Source of the DNA: Toxonevra muliebris
Taxonomy: Eukaryota; Arthropoda; Insecta; Diptera; Pallopteridae
DNA: 64,000 bases
Direction: 5' to 3'
Assembly: GCA_963691655.1 (NCBI GenBank)
Contig: OY829327.1
Location: 88,235,471-88,299,470, forward strand
Made by a program: the position numbers and the translations under genes. This document shows, piece after piece, positions 17,110-28,630 of the stretch (the stretch's first letter is position 1; the number at the start of each line of letters is the position of its first letter). Below the pieces are notes generated by a model. It was not told the origin of the DNA. It saw only the letters and a list, made by a program, of their open reading frames with translations, and made no database searches.

Positions 17110-18350
17110 ACTAAAAGAAAAAGTGCAATATAAAAATGATATTTTTGTAATGTTATTTTCAATGTAAAAACAAAATTGTTAGTTTTACTGCAAAAAATAT
17201 CAGATTAATCTGTTTAGTGTTGCATTAACATTAAAACTATCATATTGATAATAATTCGTTTTACATTGTAATGTCAAATTATAATGTTAAAATTACGTTA
17301 AAAATTTTCTCATACATTTTTCATGTAAAATTGATATTATTCTGTGTAAATTTAACATTAAAAATGTAAACAGGCTAGTATAGCATTGAAAATTAAGATT
17401 GGTAATATTTTTTGAATAACTATAACATAAAAATTTAAACTAGCAACACTTTTTAATTGTGAAATAGTTTTGCGTTTCGTCGGGTGATAGTGAACGTATC
17501 TATTTATTTTCAGTTACAATAATAGTTTAAATAAAAACAGGATGAAAAAAAAATTGTGAAAAAGTGTTCAAATAATAAAATTAACTAAAACGTTTTTTAA
17601 AAATTTAACTTTTTCGGAATTATTTACTTTTATATATTATTATCTATAGATTTATTAGTGTAACTACAATTTTATTCCAGAAGTGCTACAATATCATATT
17701 ATATAACAATTTAAAGAGCTTGACGAGTAGGTTAGCCAAAAATTATTGGTTTAGCTAATTCCAAAATATTAGCGTCGGAAGTTCTTTAAAATTCGCTCAT
17801 TGAACAAAGCATTGCATTCATCGTTGTAATAATCATTGCTTAAGCGGGAGTAAATAACAAATGAGAGAGAGAGAGAACATGAGTAACGGCATTTCTCAGA
17901 ATTATCTAACAAATTATCTACATACACAAATAACAAAAAAAAAAACCCCAACGAGTAGTTTGGTTCTATTTTGATATTTGTTTTTTTCACAAAGAGATTT
18001 CTTGAGCAAAAAAATAGCCCCAGTTACTGGAGCCTTACCGACTAGTTAATAATTATTATTACAGAAATAAAATTATATAATATGCAAAAAATAAGTTTTT
18101 AATTCTACGTTAAATTTATATCAAATTTACATTTAGCGATATCAGTTATACATTGTTTTCATGTCAATTCAACATTATTGTTATATCAATATTATATTAA
18201 AATAATGTATTTCTTTTACATTTTTAATGTTAAAATTGCATTGTTTTCGCATCATTTATACATTTTTCAGTAATGTTATAATTACATTTTGTAATGTCAA
18301 TTTTGATATTTTTGAATGTTGGCTGAATATTGTAAACAAAAAATGTTATT
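17110..18350. repeat. AT-rich inverted-repeat region built on an ACATTAAAAATGTA motif
   Basis: The left part (17120-17400) is dense in TTTAACATTAAAAATGTAAA-like words. The right part (18100-18340) is dense in the complementary TTTTACATTTTTAATGTTAA. A near-exact inverted pair is about 17350-17370 and 18218-18236. The middle (17440-18050) lacks the motif. It reads as an old inverted-repeat transposon or two facing arms, but extreme AT content makes boundaries uncertain. Confidence 0.45.
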
Positions 18351-18360
18351 TTTACAGCGG

Positions 18361-18640
18361 CAGCCTCGTGCTGTACAGCATGCACGATTCACACTCCTAC
18401 GTACCTACGTACTAAAACCCCTCCTGACTTTCTCTGTCCTGATTTGTCCCCTTGCGGTACCGCCAATTGAGGCATTCCTTCGCAAGGCAGGATTTGGTTT
18501 TTCAACTGCTCACCGTTATTGAGTCCATTCTGACTCTTGCAGCTTGCTCATCGCGTCTCACTCGTTGCATCATTTTTATCAGTATGACATTCGCTACATT
18601 CCATGCTTCTTCAGATTTTAGCATGTACCGTATAAGACCA
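18361..18640 (-). pseudogene. R1-clade LINE 3' end relic
   Basis: On the minus strand the frame reads an EEAWNVANVILIKMMQRV segment followed by Arg/Glu-rich sequence and a stop. This resembles the C-terminal helix of R1-clade ORF2 proteins, including the one at 60137-60862, which ends in a similar WNAV..A..IL..L..AE..RK pattern. Downstream there is a GGGGTTTTAGTACGTAGGT stretch like the 3' UTR of such elements. No reverse transcriptase remains. The local GC content is higher than the surroundings. Assignment rests on a short similarity judged by eye. Confidence 0.4.
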
Positions 18641-19512
18641 CACGGCGACATAAACAAACGTGTGTGCGATCGTTAATGTGCACACACGACAATACCAACT
18701 CCGCTCGCCTTTTAATTTGCATTCCTCTGTACTTTTGACCTAGGACAGCTGAAGTGCACATCCCTAAATAATATAAATACGTGTTAAAAATAAATTCGAT
18801 GTTAATGTAAAGTTGTTTTACTTTGATGGGAATGAGAGGAAAATATTGTCCCCGTGGATCCATCACTTTATCATCGAAGAACTTTACCATCAACTTAAAA
18901 CTTAAAAGAAATCCAATACTTTTTTAAAGCGATCTATGCATTTATTTATACTTGCAGCAAAAAATCTGCAATTTACGTTCAATAGTTCGAAGTAGTTTTA
19001 AGTTTGCCTATCACACTAAATCAGAAGAGAGGAATCTTTGGATTTATATTAAACAAGTCAAGAAACATGAATAAATTTTAAATTCCTATACAATTTCTTT
19101 AATCTCTCATTTCTGGCTCTCTTTCTTTCCCTTTTTTCAAAAAGTACTTCACACCACACTCACTCACTCACTCTCTCACACACATGCTCAATTACTTAAT
19201 AATCCTTTTGAAATGACAACAGAAAAACAGAAAAAGCCGCTAAAATAATAACAAAAATCAGCTGATATCAACAAATATTTACCAAACAAAAACAAAATCA
19301 TACACTTCATTTACACATACACACACTCATATACACATATGACTAAGTAACACTCTCACTTTTCACCGAACGAGCAATAACAGAGCGAAGGACATGAAAA
19401 TGAAGCTTACTGCTCTCAAAAGCACAAAGTATGTACTCCTAAATGGCTCCTAAAGCTTTGCTAATGTAGATGCCGTACTATGTAGATGCCGTTTAACCAA
19501 CATACATCGAGT
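18641..19512. other. Upstream DNA of the candidate host promoter
   Basis: No gene is supported. It contains CA-rich tracts (about 19155-19190 and 19310-19340) and short CT-rich and GA-rich words. At 18662-18676 there is GTGTGCGATCGTTAA, found again at 29108-29122. Confidence 0.4.
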
Positions 19513-19547
19513 TCAGTTTCCGAGTACATTTCAAAGCGTTTGGTTGC
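19513..19547 (+). promoter_or_regulatory. Candidate TATA-less Inr + DPE host promoter
   Basis: Initiator TCAGTT at 19513-19518 (A at 19515 as +1) is followed by GGTTGC at 19542-19547. That is exactly +28 to +33 and fits the Drosophila DPE consensus DSWYVY. No TATA box lies about 30 bases upstream. The spacing match is exact, but both motifs are short, so chance is possible. Its value comes from the leader-like sequence that follows. Confidence 0.45.
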
Positions 19548-21378
19548 CTAAAACGGGAGGAAAAATAAAAGATATTCGATACTCTTGAGCGCTGTATGCT
19601 GTGAGCAACAATTTAAGAGCAGAACAATACAAGTTAAAGTAAGGCAGTAAAATAAAGCTAAGCAGAAACAGCAGCAGCACAGAGCACATACATATAAAGG
19701 ACTACGAACTGATGGCTGTGGCTGCTTTTTAGATTTTTTTTTGTATGTGTGCAATGGTGCAGAAAATTTAAAAAATGTGGAGCAACTTTAATTTGAGTGG
19801 GAAAAATTTTTGAAAAATAAAGTTTGGTAAATAGTTAAATTTTGTGAATGAAATTATTAAAGCAAAAAAGAAATACAAAGCAAAAATAATGATTCAAACA
19901 CTCAAACTTCAAACTAATAAGCAGTGTTGAGACAAATGAATAAAGCGCAACAATAACAATAAAAACCAAGACCAAAAAAACAGCATGGACTACTAGTGCT
20001 CGTTCAACACATTTGGCATATAATTTTTACTTGGTTTTGTGGTTTCTTTTTGGTGCTACTCAGCCACCGTCAGTGAAGTGAAAGTACAAGTGAAATGATT
20101 ATGTGTGCGTGTGCGTGTGTATGTGCATGTGGGCTAGTATTAGCAGCATAAGGATAAAAGCAGCAAGAATATATGATGATGTCCTTAGAGTGTATGCTGT
20201 GCTGTGTGGTTTCTCGTTTCTCTCGGCTTTTAGTAATTCAATTACGAATTCGTAATATTTAGCCAGAAAAATAGCATAGCATAACCAAATACTTAGAATA
20301 GGAAATTGTATGTATAAAAGCGGATGTGGAAGTGAAGAGGGAAAATAGAGCAAGAGTAAAATATCAAAACCGCAAAAATTACAAAATTGAATTTTCTTTT
20401 TGGTTGCTTGCTGTAGAAATAAAGCTTAAAAAGAAACTGTTGATTGAATATAACAAGCATTTGCAAGCAGCACAAGCTCAAGTACAAATACAAGTACACG
20501 TACAAAAACAAATATTGAGCAATATTATAAATTTTACTTAAACGCCACAAAGTATGCAAGTATTTTTTAATTGTACAACTGAAAATTCCACTTGCTTTAC
20601 GCTCGAGTGAACGATAAACATCAAGCGAATATTAACATTTTTCAGCGCAGATTGTAACAACCAAACGCAAATTCACTACTTTTTCTTGTGGCAGCTGAAT
20701 TTTTTATGCTTAACAGACAAAAAAAAAAAAAAAACGTTGAGCCCGAGTATAATTGCCAAAAATTTGCGTTTTATTTCGACTATACACACACATATATTTT
20801 CATGCCAATACGTATGTATATATGTAGGTATGCATACAGTGCTTAAATGCTTAAGCGGCGACGTGCGTATTTGCCTTTTTACACACACCCACACAGCATA
20901 CCACTCAGTACTTTCACTCACAAATGAAAAGGATATAAAGGATATTTAACCTTTTTTTCTGGTCTTGTTTTGCTGCGCATTGTGTTTTTGTGTTTCCTTG
21001 GAGAGCACAGACAAAAAGCAACAGCAGCAGCACCAAAAGAAACGAATCACTGAAATCAACAAATTTTGTGTAGTAGTGGTAAAATAAAAAAGAAGAATAA
21101 AATTAATTTAGCATAGCGGCATTGTACCAGCCATCAGCCAGCAAGCAGTCAGCTACCAGTCAAGCAGCGTCAGTTGAAGCTCAGCGCAAAAAAGGCAATT
21201 GGAATGCCTAAAAGGATTTCGTGTCTTTGGATTTTCATTTTCTGGCTGTTGTATTTTCAATGAAGAACCTAAGAACGAGCAAATCGGATTACTTCTACTA
21301 CATATTGAATACAGCTGCGTAGGAGAAGAAGTGGGAGAAGCTCGCAAAAGCTAAACAAGAGAATGACTAAGTCAATTG
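19515..21378 (+). other. Candidate host 5' leader and first coding exon
   Basis: The stretch after the Inr/DPE has the composition of fly 5' leaders: CAA/CAG- and AAC-rich words (caacagcagcagcacc near 21019), many short upstream frames and no transposon signature. It ends with ATG ACT AAG TCA ATT G (21363-21378) followed directly by GTAAGC, a good splice donor (GT at 21379). That would be a six-codon first coding exon in phase 1 with a ~1.85-kb leader. A TATAAAAG at 20313-20320 and TCAGT words at 20070 and 21170 are possible alternative promoters. The protein cannot be identified from six codons, and no downstream exon was recognised. Confidence 0.35.
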
Positions 21379-22668
21379 GTAAGCACACATTCACTCATGC
21401 ACCCATATGTATATTTTAGGTATTGATACCAGAGGCAGTATTCAATTTATGCTATTGCTCTGTTGCTCGTCTCCATATTCATGCACACACATGCAATTAG
21501 GCGTAAGTAAAGGAGAGGGGGAAAATGTTTTTAGTAATCTTAGATAGTCGTAGAGAAAGTAATAACCTGTTTAGATATGTGAAACACGGCTTTCTCAAGG
21601 TTTCTCTCAGTAAAATATTTTACAGTCCTGTAGATTTTATTACAGTTAGAGTATTCACAAGGTGTCGTGTTGTGGAAAAAGTGAGAAAGTTTTTGACGAC
21701 GCCAAATAAGACATCTATGTTTTAGTACACGGTATGCGAAGTTTGTTTCAAAATGTGCATCTCATGTGTTATGATAAAATCTCAATGTAAAAAACGGCAG
21801 AAATGATTGAAAATTGAGAGAACATTCTTAATGATTCGCCATATCACCGAAAGCCATATATGTACACCTATCCTATATATAACCCTTATGGAATATTATC
21901 TATCTTGAATTTCTCAATATGATAACCCCACGAACAATACATCATAAATTGCTAAATCGGATACTGCAATCAAAAATTCTTAAATTTTGTCGTGACTTCC
22001 ATAGTTGCACCATAAACATTTGGGGTTGGCTTCAGCGTAAGGGAATAACTATAGAAAGTACAATTATAATGATGGTTTTAATGTTGGGATTAAAACTTCC
22101 GGGAGACAGATATTCTTCAATTTAACTGAATATTATTAGGGATCCTTAAAATCCGATATTTGTTAAGAAATTTACAACACATTTCAGAAATTTAAGTATT
22201 TATGTGTTAACAAAATCTTCGTACTAAAAACTAAATAATAAAATATTACTAATTAATTAGTTCAAGCCCGCTATAATTTGGGTATACTAAATCCGAAAGT
22301 CTTTCGAATAAAATTTGATATTTTTGTTTTTTGTATTATAGTGATAATTTTTTCTTAAATTTCTCAAATTAATATAGAATAAAATAGACTTTCATAATAA
22401 AACAGACCCGATGGATTTCTCTGGATTTATGCCGAAGTGGTTCAGCTTTGAACACAGTTGAGTACTAAGTGCGCTATAATTCTGAACAGTACTGTATAAT
22501 AGAAATAAAATAAAACAGAAGTAATAATGACAGAATAATTTAACTTTTACTATTAAGTTTAGTTTTGGATAGCCTCTCATTGATTGAATAAAGAATAGCT
22601 AAAGTAGAGCCAAATTTGTTAACTTTTTTAGTTAAGATTATTGTCTAGGCACGAGCAGCATGCAAACT
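21379..22668. other. Possible start of a long first intron
   Basis: AT-rich sequence with no supported gene. It begins with a donor-like GTAAGC if the exon above is real. Short open frames do not resemble known proteins. Confidence 0.35.
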
Positions 22669-22899
22669 TAAAGTGAGGAACAGAATGTGAAGCTGAAGCG
22701 TCAAGTAACAATCTGTTAAAAGTAAAATGTATACATTTTTATTGTAATCAAACACAATAGGTGCGTTTCCCGGGTGCAAAATAAAAAAAAGCTGCTTTCA
22801 AAGTGTGTCAGAAACGCGTCGCTGAGTGAAAATGTTTACATTTTACTATTAAAAAATTGTTACTTCACCTTTCAGCTTCATATTCTGTTCCTCACTTTA
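22669..22899. mobile_element. MITE, ~231 bp
   Basis: Inverted termini of about 65 bp: from the left TAAAGTGAGGAACAGAATGT, and from the right, read inward, TAAAGTGAGGAACAGAATAT. Both continue through GAAGCTGAA, AAGTAACAAT and AGTAAAATGTAWACATTTT. The ~100-bp centre contains CAGAAACGCGTCGCTGAGTG. No coding capacity; the target duplication is unclear (TA possible). Confidence 0.75.
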
Positions 22900-25800
22900 G
22901 TATAAATAGGAACCTTTGATTTTCTGTCGGCCAGACTGCATATGGTATATTGCTTATAGCGTTTTCAAATGCTGATTCCTATTGAATTACGAAATTGAAC
23001 TTAGAGTCCATCATCAGCTCTAGGTAAGATAGCTCGCTGGATTTGCTATAATATTATGGCTCTCAATGTTCAGTTCCCATGGTTTTTTTTTTTCTTCCTG
23101 CTGCTGATTTAAGTTTAAGACTATTTTATTCCATCAAATGTTTGTCATTCTGTATATATCGCCGCTATATGGCCTGCATATCCAATAATTCGTTTTGGCG
23201 CTGATAAATAGAGGAAACTCCATAGTATAGAAAATTTCTTAATAATGGTCCAAGCATCTGATCTTTTCTAATGTCAGCTATGGTACGAGTGTATCATAAA
23301 GTATAAATTAGCAAGCTAGAGAGAATGGGAATTGGATAGCGATGGATCCCATCGCCTGAGGGGAAAAAATATTGTATTTGCACTCCTTCGCCTTCTGTTC
23401 TCGCGATGCGGTACGCTGGTACCAGGCTCGCCGTACTCGTTGAACGTGCTGGATACGTCGTTCACGGGACCCCAAAAAACACTTTTTTTAATAGATATTT
23501 CCGTTTGTATTCGTTTTGATGAACAATAAGCTGACAAAATGCTACATTCATTTATTTAAGTACATAAATAATAACAATGTGGGGCATTTTTCGAAGGATC
23601 TCAAAAAAACTGAAAGAAAACGTTCCCCTGAGTACAGATTGGTTTTTGGTTTGGCAGTAAGTGGTCATAATTTTGAGATATGACCTTGAGAATATGGTAA
23701 TTTAACATATGCAGATATTTTTTATTAAGTACAGGAAATGAGGTAAAAAGTAGGTATCCGGGGGTTTTTGCGGTCGAGAAATCCTTTATATTTGATATTT
23801 ATATTTTGCTACGACTACCGCTAGGCGGCACCACAGAATTAATATTTTTTTTTTTTTTTTGAAGAAAATGGGCCAAAAACTGGAAATAAAATAAGTTCCA
23901 AATAAAATGAAATACCTGCCACGTATTCAAAATAATGAACTAAGTCCCAACTAAAATTCGGTTGAGCCTTTTTTTTTTTATTTCAAGACTTTTGGGTCTT
24001 ATTTCATTATAAAATAATAACGATATAAGTCCTAAAAAAACGAAATAATTTCCAAAATTGTGGGAGTTATTTCATTGGAAATAAGTCCCAAAATTGTATT
24101 GAAATTTTTTGGGATTTATTTAATTGTTTTTCTGACTTCTTGCACTTGGGATTTTATTCTCTGCGCCGGATTTTATAGGGTTTCGAATGACTATATCTCA
24201 GTTAATAGAAATCGGATTGGAACTCACTAAACCCAATTTAAAATTGAGATACTGGTGCTTTATTGTGAAGCTAACGCAGATGTAAGTGAAAAAAAAATGA
24301 CTCGCACTGATAACAAATATTTTTTCTGTTTTACGACTTAGGTTGTCTAAAAAAAAAGGAAAAAAATATAACCAAAATTATTTAAACTTTTTTTTGTCGC
24401 ACAAAATTATTGAGTTCCTTAGTGCAACTTAATTTTTTCAATTGTGGAACACCTAATCAATCAATAACAATCAATATTTTGTAAGAGAAATAGAGAGAGA
24501 TAGAGGGAGAGAGAGAATTTGTCACAATGTTCTCTCAGATGGTTTCCATTTACTTATATTCACAGTAGGTACTTGTTTAATCCTATCAAAATGTGCATAA
24601 AATTATTAACTCAATTAAAGATACATTTTATTTAAGACGTAAATATTTCTTTCCAATTTTGCTTTGCCAGCTTATATCAAATTCAATTTGGAGAGAGTGT
24701 CCCCTGTTTATGATTTTTGTCTATTGCGTTGCAAAATTTATTGCTAACCTTATGTTTAAAAAATATAATTAATCGCTTTAATATGCTAAATATTTTTTAC
24801 TCAAGTGCATAATTAAAGAAAATATTTGGCCATGTTTCCATTTTTTTTATACTATGTAACGTTCATACATTTCCATCAAGTAAACAAAAAAATCTAAAGT
24901 ACACGTAAAGCTCAAAGTTTTGTTATGTGACATCAATTTAGGAGATTACTTTCATTATTCCTCCCTCCCAAAAGTGTTCACTCGCTCACTGATATTTGTG
25001 CAATTGTTATTGTAGGTCAATAGATGTGAACGCAATATATCCAAAAAAAAAAAAAGTTAAACTGTTATCTAGTACTTTGTTTGCTTTAAACTACAAAAAA
25101 AAGTTTCATAAAAATATTCTGATTTGTTTCCGGCATACACACACGCTTGTAGCATACACACACATATGTATGGATACTTTCATATTTACACACGTTTTGC
25201 GCTTGAGTTTTGCTCAAACAGTCATTCAGTCAGTCTGCAAAAAAGTTCAATAAATTTTTGCGCGTTCGTTTTGACAATCTTTTTTCACATTTACTTATTT
25301 GCTTCCATATGCAAAAAAAAAAAAAAAAAAAACAGAAAATGGTCGCCATTTTGCTTGAACTTTTTTTTAGGTTTAGTTTTGTGAAGTTATTGAAGTATGT
25401 AAATTTCAATTTTTAGTTCAAACATGTTTCACAAACTCACTGTCCATTCGTGTGGTTAATTTTAAGAGTTTTTGTGCGGACAATATGAAAAGGGAAAACT
25501 TTGAAAGTGTCATGCCTGGTCATGCATGGCCATGCATGCAATCGATTGCGTGTAGATTTGAGTGTGATTTTTATTTTAAGCGGTACATGCTTTGAAGTTT
25601 GCAAAAACTTATTTAAAATTGCACTGAAACACTGACCCCTTATTTGAGGCTCTTAATCTGTCCATCTCATTGACTTTTGAAATGAACTTAGTTATACGTT
25701 TAAAGGAAATTCTTAGTTTAGAACTGTAACTTTGTTACTTTTATTCTTCAGCATTGAAATTCATAAGTAAAATTAAAACAAAATTATATTCTGCTTTGCA

Positions 25801-26102
25801 AATTTATTTCACGTATTTTTCCTACATACAAGTATCACATAACGTAAAAAGATTTAGCTAAAAAAAAATCTTCAGAAATTTATATAGAAGAAGAAAGCAG
25901 TGAAAGCAGCAAAAACAACCACTAAACTTTTTCCATAAGTCATACATTTAAAATTTATTAGTCTAGTTGTTCTTAAACTACGCCAAAAATACTAAAACTC
26001 TCATAGGTAGGAAACTTTTACTTGCGATTATAAATTGTTTAAAAGTGAAAATATTTTGGATTCTTTATTGTCTGAATTATTTTATAACACTGTTCAACAC
26101 AC
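22900..26102. other. Repeat-rich non-coding DNA with one GC-rich island
   Basis: No gene is supported. A GC-rich island at about 23330-23475 differs sharply in composition from its surroundings and is open on both strands; it may be a fragment of a retroelement, but I do not recognise it. Other contents are T runs near 23847, a GA tract near 24494-24515, and A runs at 25044 and 25312-25331. A candidate splice acceptor (TTGTTATTGTAG) lies near 25003-25014 with no recognisable exon after it. Confidence 0.4.
23875..24170. repeat. Degenerate repeats of a GGGACTTATTTCATT-like word
   Basis: Words such as AAATAAGTCCCAAAATT, TTTTGGGTCTTATTTCATT and TTGGGATTTATTTAATT recur in both orientations at least seven times within 300 bases. 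They can pair as short hairpins. Probably the remains of a small inverted-repeat element. Confidence 0.5.
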
Positions 26103-26851
26103 AAAAAAACAACAAGGTTCTGAAAGTGGATTCTGATAGAACTCAAGAAAAAAAATTACACATGTCTCGGTGTGTTAAAAGTTTACGTCTAATTTTCTTT
26201 TTATGCGGGTCTAAGTTTGCCCATTTCTAACAGATTAATTATAATAAACCATAGGGCAACTTGTCTAGTTTTGCATCAAAGCTTGTTTGTGTGTTAAGCA
26301 ACTTATGGTAGAATTTTTCGTAGAATATTTTTTTCCAACATATTAACCCTTTGGCGCCCACCATTATGGGTACTTTTTGCCCTTTTGGAAAAAAGTTACT
26401 TTTTTGGCCCACTACGAGGGTCAATAGAGGGTTAATATATTGGGAAAATATGTTGCTCATGAAATTTTACTATAGGTCACTGAACAACAAAAATCTATAA
26501 ACTTGATTTTAGTAAAAATAAACCCAAATTCCATAAATGTTTCAAATTTTCACCTTTTATACGCAGTGAACTAGTGTGTCTTTAAAAGTATTTTATAAAT
26601 TAAAAATTTATTTTACATTGCAAAATAAACTTTAATTAAGTTATTAACTAAATTATGCACGCGTATCTTGAAATGTGTATTAGGTTTTTGTAACGGTGTA
26701 TATGCTTTTTCAACATTGTTTTTTTCACAATCTCGGTACTTTGTAAATTTATAAAAATCATTACTTCGGTTTAATAGCCCAGTTCAGTTAAGTTTGCTAA
26801 AGTCTTTTCCTATTTTTTTTATATAGGTAATATTTTCTTTGTTTCCATAAA

Positions 26852-27790
26852 ATGACAAATTGTGCAGAAAGATATGATTGGTTTTGCTACGTATGCGGAA
26901 AACACATTCTCTCAGAAAATCATCTTAATTTTTTAATAGTAGAGTTGAAGATATTTTTAAGTTGTATTTTGAGTTAGAAGTATTTTCTGCTGAATCTTAG
27001 ACACCGAAACATTTTTGCCGTAATTGTGACAATGGTTTAATTTCATGGTAACTTATTGTTGCAACTTATTCTAGTCAGATTTTTTAACTTTTCCTCTAAA
27101 CTTTAAAATTTGAAATTCAAATGCGTTGGCTAGGTCCTGGAGAGTATAATTTACTAACTATATTTTGCACAAATAAAGCTGTATTGAACTTAAACAGACA
27201 CAGACAAAAAATGTTTGAATATGAAGGGGTACTTCAGCTTTGCTAGCTGTGCCTCATTGTGATGAACTTCGGGTACCATATTTACCTGAACAAAGACTAC
27301 CAACATCCAATAATATAGGATGTTCAGAAATTGGTGAAACACTAGAACCATCTTTTTGTGAATATAGACCTTGTAAAGTAACTGATCGACTTATATATTA
27401 TATATATATATATATATTATCGAATTATAAGATAGTGTACAAGTACACACATTGGTTGGTAATGGCAAAACCACCAAGCCGATAAAAAATTGCCACACCG
27501 CCGTTCGGAATCGGCGTTAAACTGTAGGTCCAACTATGTGGTATCACAATGGGCCGTTCAGGCCTAAGTGTGTCTCTCGACAGCCACTCCAACCTAACCT
27601 AACTGATCGACAAAATTAATGTCACTAGAACATCTGCATGCTCTTGTCCGAAAACTGAAACTAAATTTTGAGAGCAGAAATAAAGTCTCTTCATTTGTTA
27701 GAACCTGGGGTAAACGTTACCAGTTGGCATTTATGACATAGTTTACTGCTAATGAGGATATCTTATTTATTTATTGTAATGATATAATGA
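26852..27790 (+). pseudogene. Decayed C2HC-type transposon protein
   Basis: From ATG 26852 the frame reads WFCYVCGKHILSEN and later HFCRNCDNGLISW, with stops and shifts between. This fits the N-terminal Cys-rich module (Y-x-C-G ... C-x-x-C ... L-x-W) of a protein family I know from arthropod and cnidarian repeats. Further on, PHCDELRVPYLPEQRLP and, past the SINE, EPGVNVTSW with a final YCND match its later blocks in order. It has multiple stops and frame shifts and is cut by the SINE. Molecular role in the element is unknown; it is not an obvious DDE transposase. Confidence 0.5.
27391..27600 (+). mobile_element. SINE-like retroposon with (CCTAA)-type tail
   Basis: A 210-bp insertion bounded by a perfect 11-bp direct repeat AACTGATCGAC (27380-27390 and 27601-27611). 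It starts with a (TA)n run, contains the module GGCAAAACCACCAAGC...GTAGGTCCAAC shared with 55728-55808, and ends CAGCCACTCCAACCTAACCT. Target duplication and terminal short repeats indicate target-primed reverse transcription. No clear polymerase III A/B boxes are seen in this copy, so it may be a LINE-derived 3' fragment. Confidence 0.7.
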
Positions 27791-28630
27791 TATTGAAGGT
27801 TTAATGATGCATTGATTCCGATAGAAAATGTAAACGGCATGAAAGAAAATTATGGAAAGAATTAAATTTGAATAATTAAATATGAATAATAAATAAATGG
27901 CGCATTTGTTACGATTTGAAAGTGATTGCTTTTCTCACAGGTATAAGAAAAAAGGTATTTGTTGTTGAATGTGAAATAAATTTCACAAATTATTGCCCGT
28001 CTCTGTATATACTGTTGTTGTGATGACTACACATATATTTCCTTTAGCTTGCGACACATTAATTAATTAATTAATTAATGTTTGTTTTGCAATATAAAAT
28101 ATATTTTTAGTTTAAAAAATACTATTAAATACACGTTTGCTCACTACTTATAAAAAGTGAAAATTTAAAAATTTTTTGGCATTTACGTTTATTTATACTT
28201 AAACCAAGCTTACAGATTTTTGTTGTTCAGTGACCCTCAACATATTAACCCTCTATTGAGCATCGTAATGGGTCAAAAAAGTAACTTTTTTCCAAAAGGG
28301 CAAAAAAGACCCATAATGGTGGGCGCCAAAGGGTTAATAAGTTGGAAGAAAATATTCTACGGAAAATTCTACTATAAGCCAAAGGGTTAATATGTTGGAA
28401 GAAAATATTCTACGGAAAATTCTACTATAAGTTGCTGAACACACAAATAAGCTTTGATGCAAAACTAACTAGTTACCCTATGGTTTATTATAATTAATGT
28501 GTTAGAAATGGGCAAACTTTAGGCATGCGTAAAAAGGAAATTAGACGTAAACTTTTAAAACGCCTAGACACGTATAATTTTTTTTCTGAGTTCTATCAGA
28601 ATCCACTTTTAGAACCATGTTATTTAAAAA

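Larger units (their letters stand above)
26103..28630. mobile_element. 2.5-kb transposon with ~530-bp inverted repeats
   Basis: The left arm (about 26103-26640) and right arm (about 28085-28630) are inverted copies, recognisable from GGTTCTGAAAGTGGATTCTG inward. Both arms contain the same 85-bp TTAA-bounded unit (26347-26431 and 28249-28333). The right arm also has a tandem duplication of about 53 bp around TTGGAAGAAAATATTCTACG. The interior carries a decayed + strand coding relic (26852-27790) interrupted by a SINE (27391-27600). The superfamily could not be assigned. Confidence 0.8.

Noticed and set aside
23316..23537. GC-rich frames open on both strands
   Set aside because: Composition suggests a retroelement fragment, but no motif allows a family to be named, so no coding feature was called.
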